Assembly: GCA_963827595.1 (NCBI GenBank)
Contig: CAWHBT010000013.1
Coordinates: forward strand, 124,001-188,000
Reading direction: 5' to 3'
Source of the DNA: DATEDA01 sp963827595
GTDB taxonomy: Bacteria > Pseudomonadota > Gammaproteobacteria > Burkholderiales > SG8-39
DNA length: 64,000 bases
Shown: positions 63,874 to 64,000 of the stretch, one piece after another
Position numbering within the stretch: the first letter of the stretch is position 1
Layout of the letters: every line of letters begins with the position of its first letter
The notes under the pieces: generated by a model
What the model saw: the letters and a program-made list of their open reading frames with translations, nothing else
Databases searched by the model: none
Told to the model about the DNA's origin: nothing
Made by a program: the position numbers and the translations under genes

Positions 63874-64000
63874 TCAGTCCTGCCGGTACAGGCGCTGAAG
63901 CAGGGCGATCACCTGAGCGCGCTCGGCGTCAGTCCAGCAGCTCGTCGCGCGGCGGTCGCCGGCGAACGCGACGCGCTTGGCCTCTTCGAGCAGCGCTGCG
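63874..64000 (-). CDS. C-terminal end of a probable MarR-family regulator (partial)
   Basis: Only about 42 residues are inside the window, ending LLQRLYRQD before the TGA at 63874-63876. A Thr-Asp-Ala-Glu-Arg-Ala-Gln-Val helix with a final basic tail is typical of the last helix of MarR proteins, whose genes often precede ferulate/hydroxycinnamate operons. The identification rests on this short end plus the operator downstream, so it is tentative. Confidence 0.5.
   Translation of the reverse strand, partial: AALLEEAKRVAFAGDRRATSCWTDAERAQVIALLQRLYRQD

Overview
The window is GC-rich bacterial chromosome, about 70% G+C, very tightly packed, with many 1-4 nt stop/start overlaps. The gene content points to a metabolically versatile betaproteobacterium of the Burkholderiales type. 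The reasons are a Bug/TctC-type binding protein, a PHA-related DUF3141 gene with a PhbF-like operator, feruloyl-CoA synthase, a TRAP system, and menaquinone plus nitrite ammonification. No rRNA, tRNA, CRISPR array, insertion sequence or phage module was seen. At least eight genes are broken by 1-2 nt indels inside GC-rich runs while their motifs continue in another frame. This looks more like residual consensus error than true gene decay.

0-5.7 kb: a diverged copy of the 5' end of menA runs into C-rich low-complexity sequence. A minus-strand operon follows: DUF3141 (PHA-synthase-like hydrolase), phosphotransacetylase, acetate kinase, FabI. 5.7-5.9 kb: a palindrome-rich divergent control region. 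5.9-15.3 kb, plus strand: small RRM protein, GNAT acetyltransferase, pyruvate formate-lyase and its activase, an AspT-family antiporter, aquaporin, MenA and NrfHA. Taken together these genes could convert pyruvate to formate and acetyl-CoA, conserve ATP through Pta/AckA, export acids, and use menaquinol for nitrite ammonification.

15.3-31.2 kb: lipoprotein/PPK2, two SulP transporters, a small membrane protein, a SpoIIAA-like protein, a porin/VIT/Cax group, an operon of YiaW-YiaV-like proteins with an outer-membrane factor, a K+ channel and a SulP transporter, then DUF3300, DUF2950 and a lipoprotein hydrolase. 31.4-37.3 kb: an RND efflux operon whose outer-membrane gene carries several frameshifts.

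37.3-43.5 kb: two unrecognised genes, a LOG-family gene, and a translationally coupled signalling pair. The pair is a membrane histidine kinase and a protein that fuses a Ser/Thr kinase to two receiver domains. It is the most unusual architecture in the window.

43.5-64 kb is catabolism and uptake: DUF1045; MaoC and acyl-CoA dehydrogenase; a TRAP transporter with a terminator after the binding-protein gene; a gentisate-dioxygenase-like cupin with an orphan CoxL-type subunit; PilZ; a NicX-like ring-cleavage dioxygenase in an operon with a ribose-type ABC transporter, divergent from RidA and amidase; and a ferulate-type operon (crotonase, feruloyl-CoA synthase, Bug receptor, amidohydrolase) with a clear promoter/operator behind a partial MarR-like gene.
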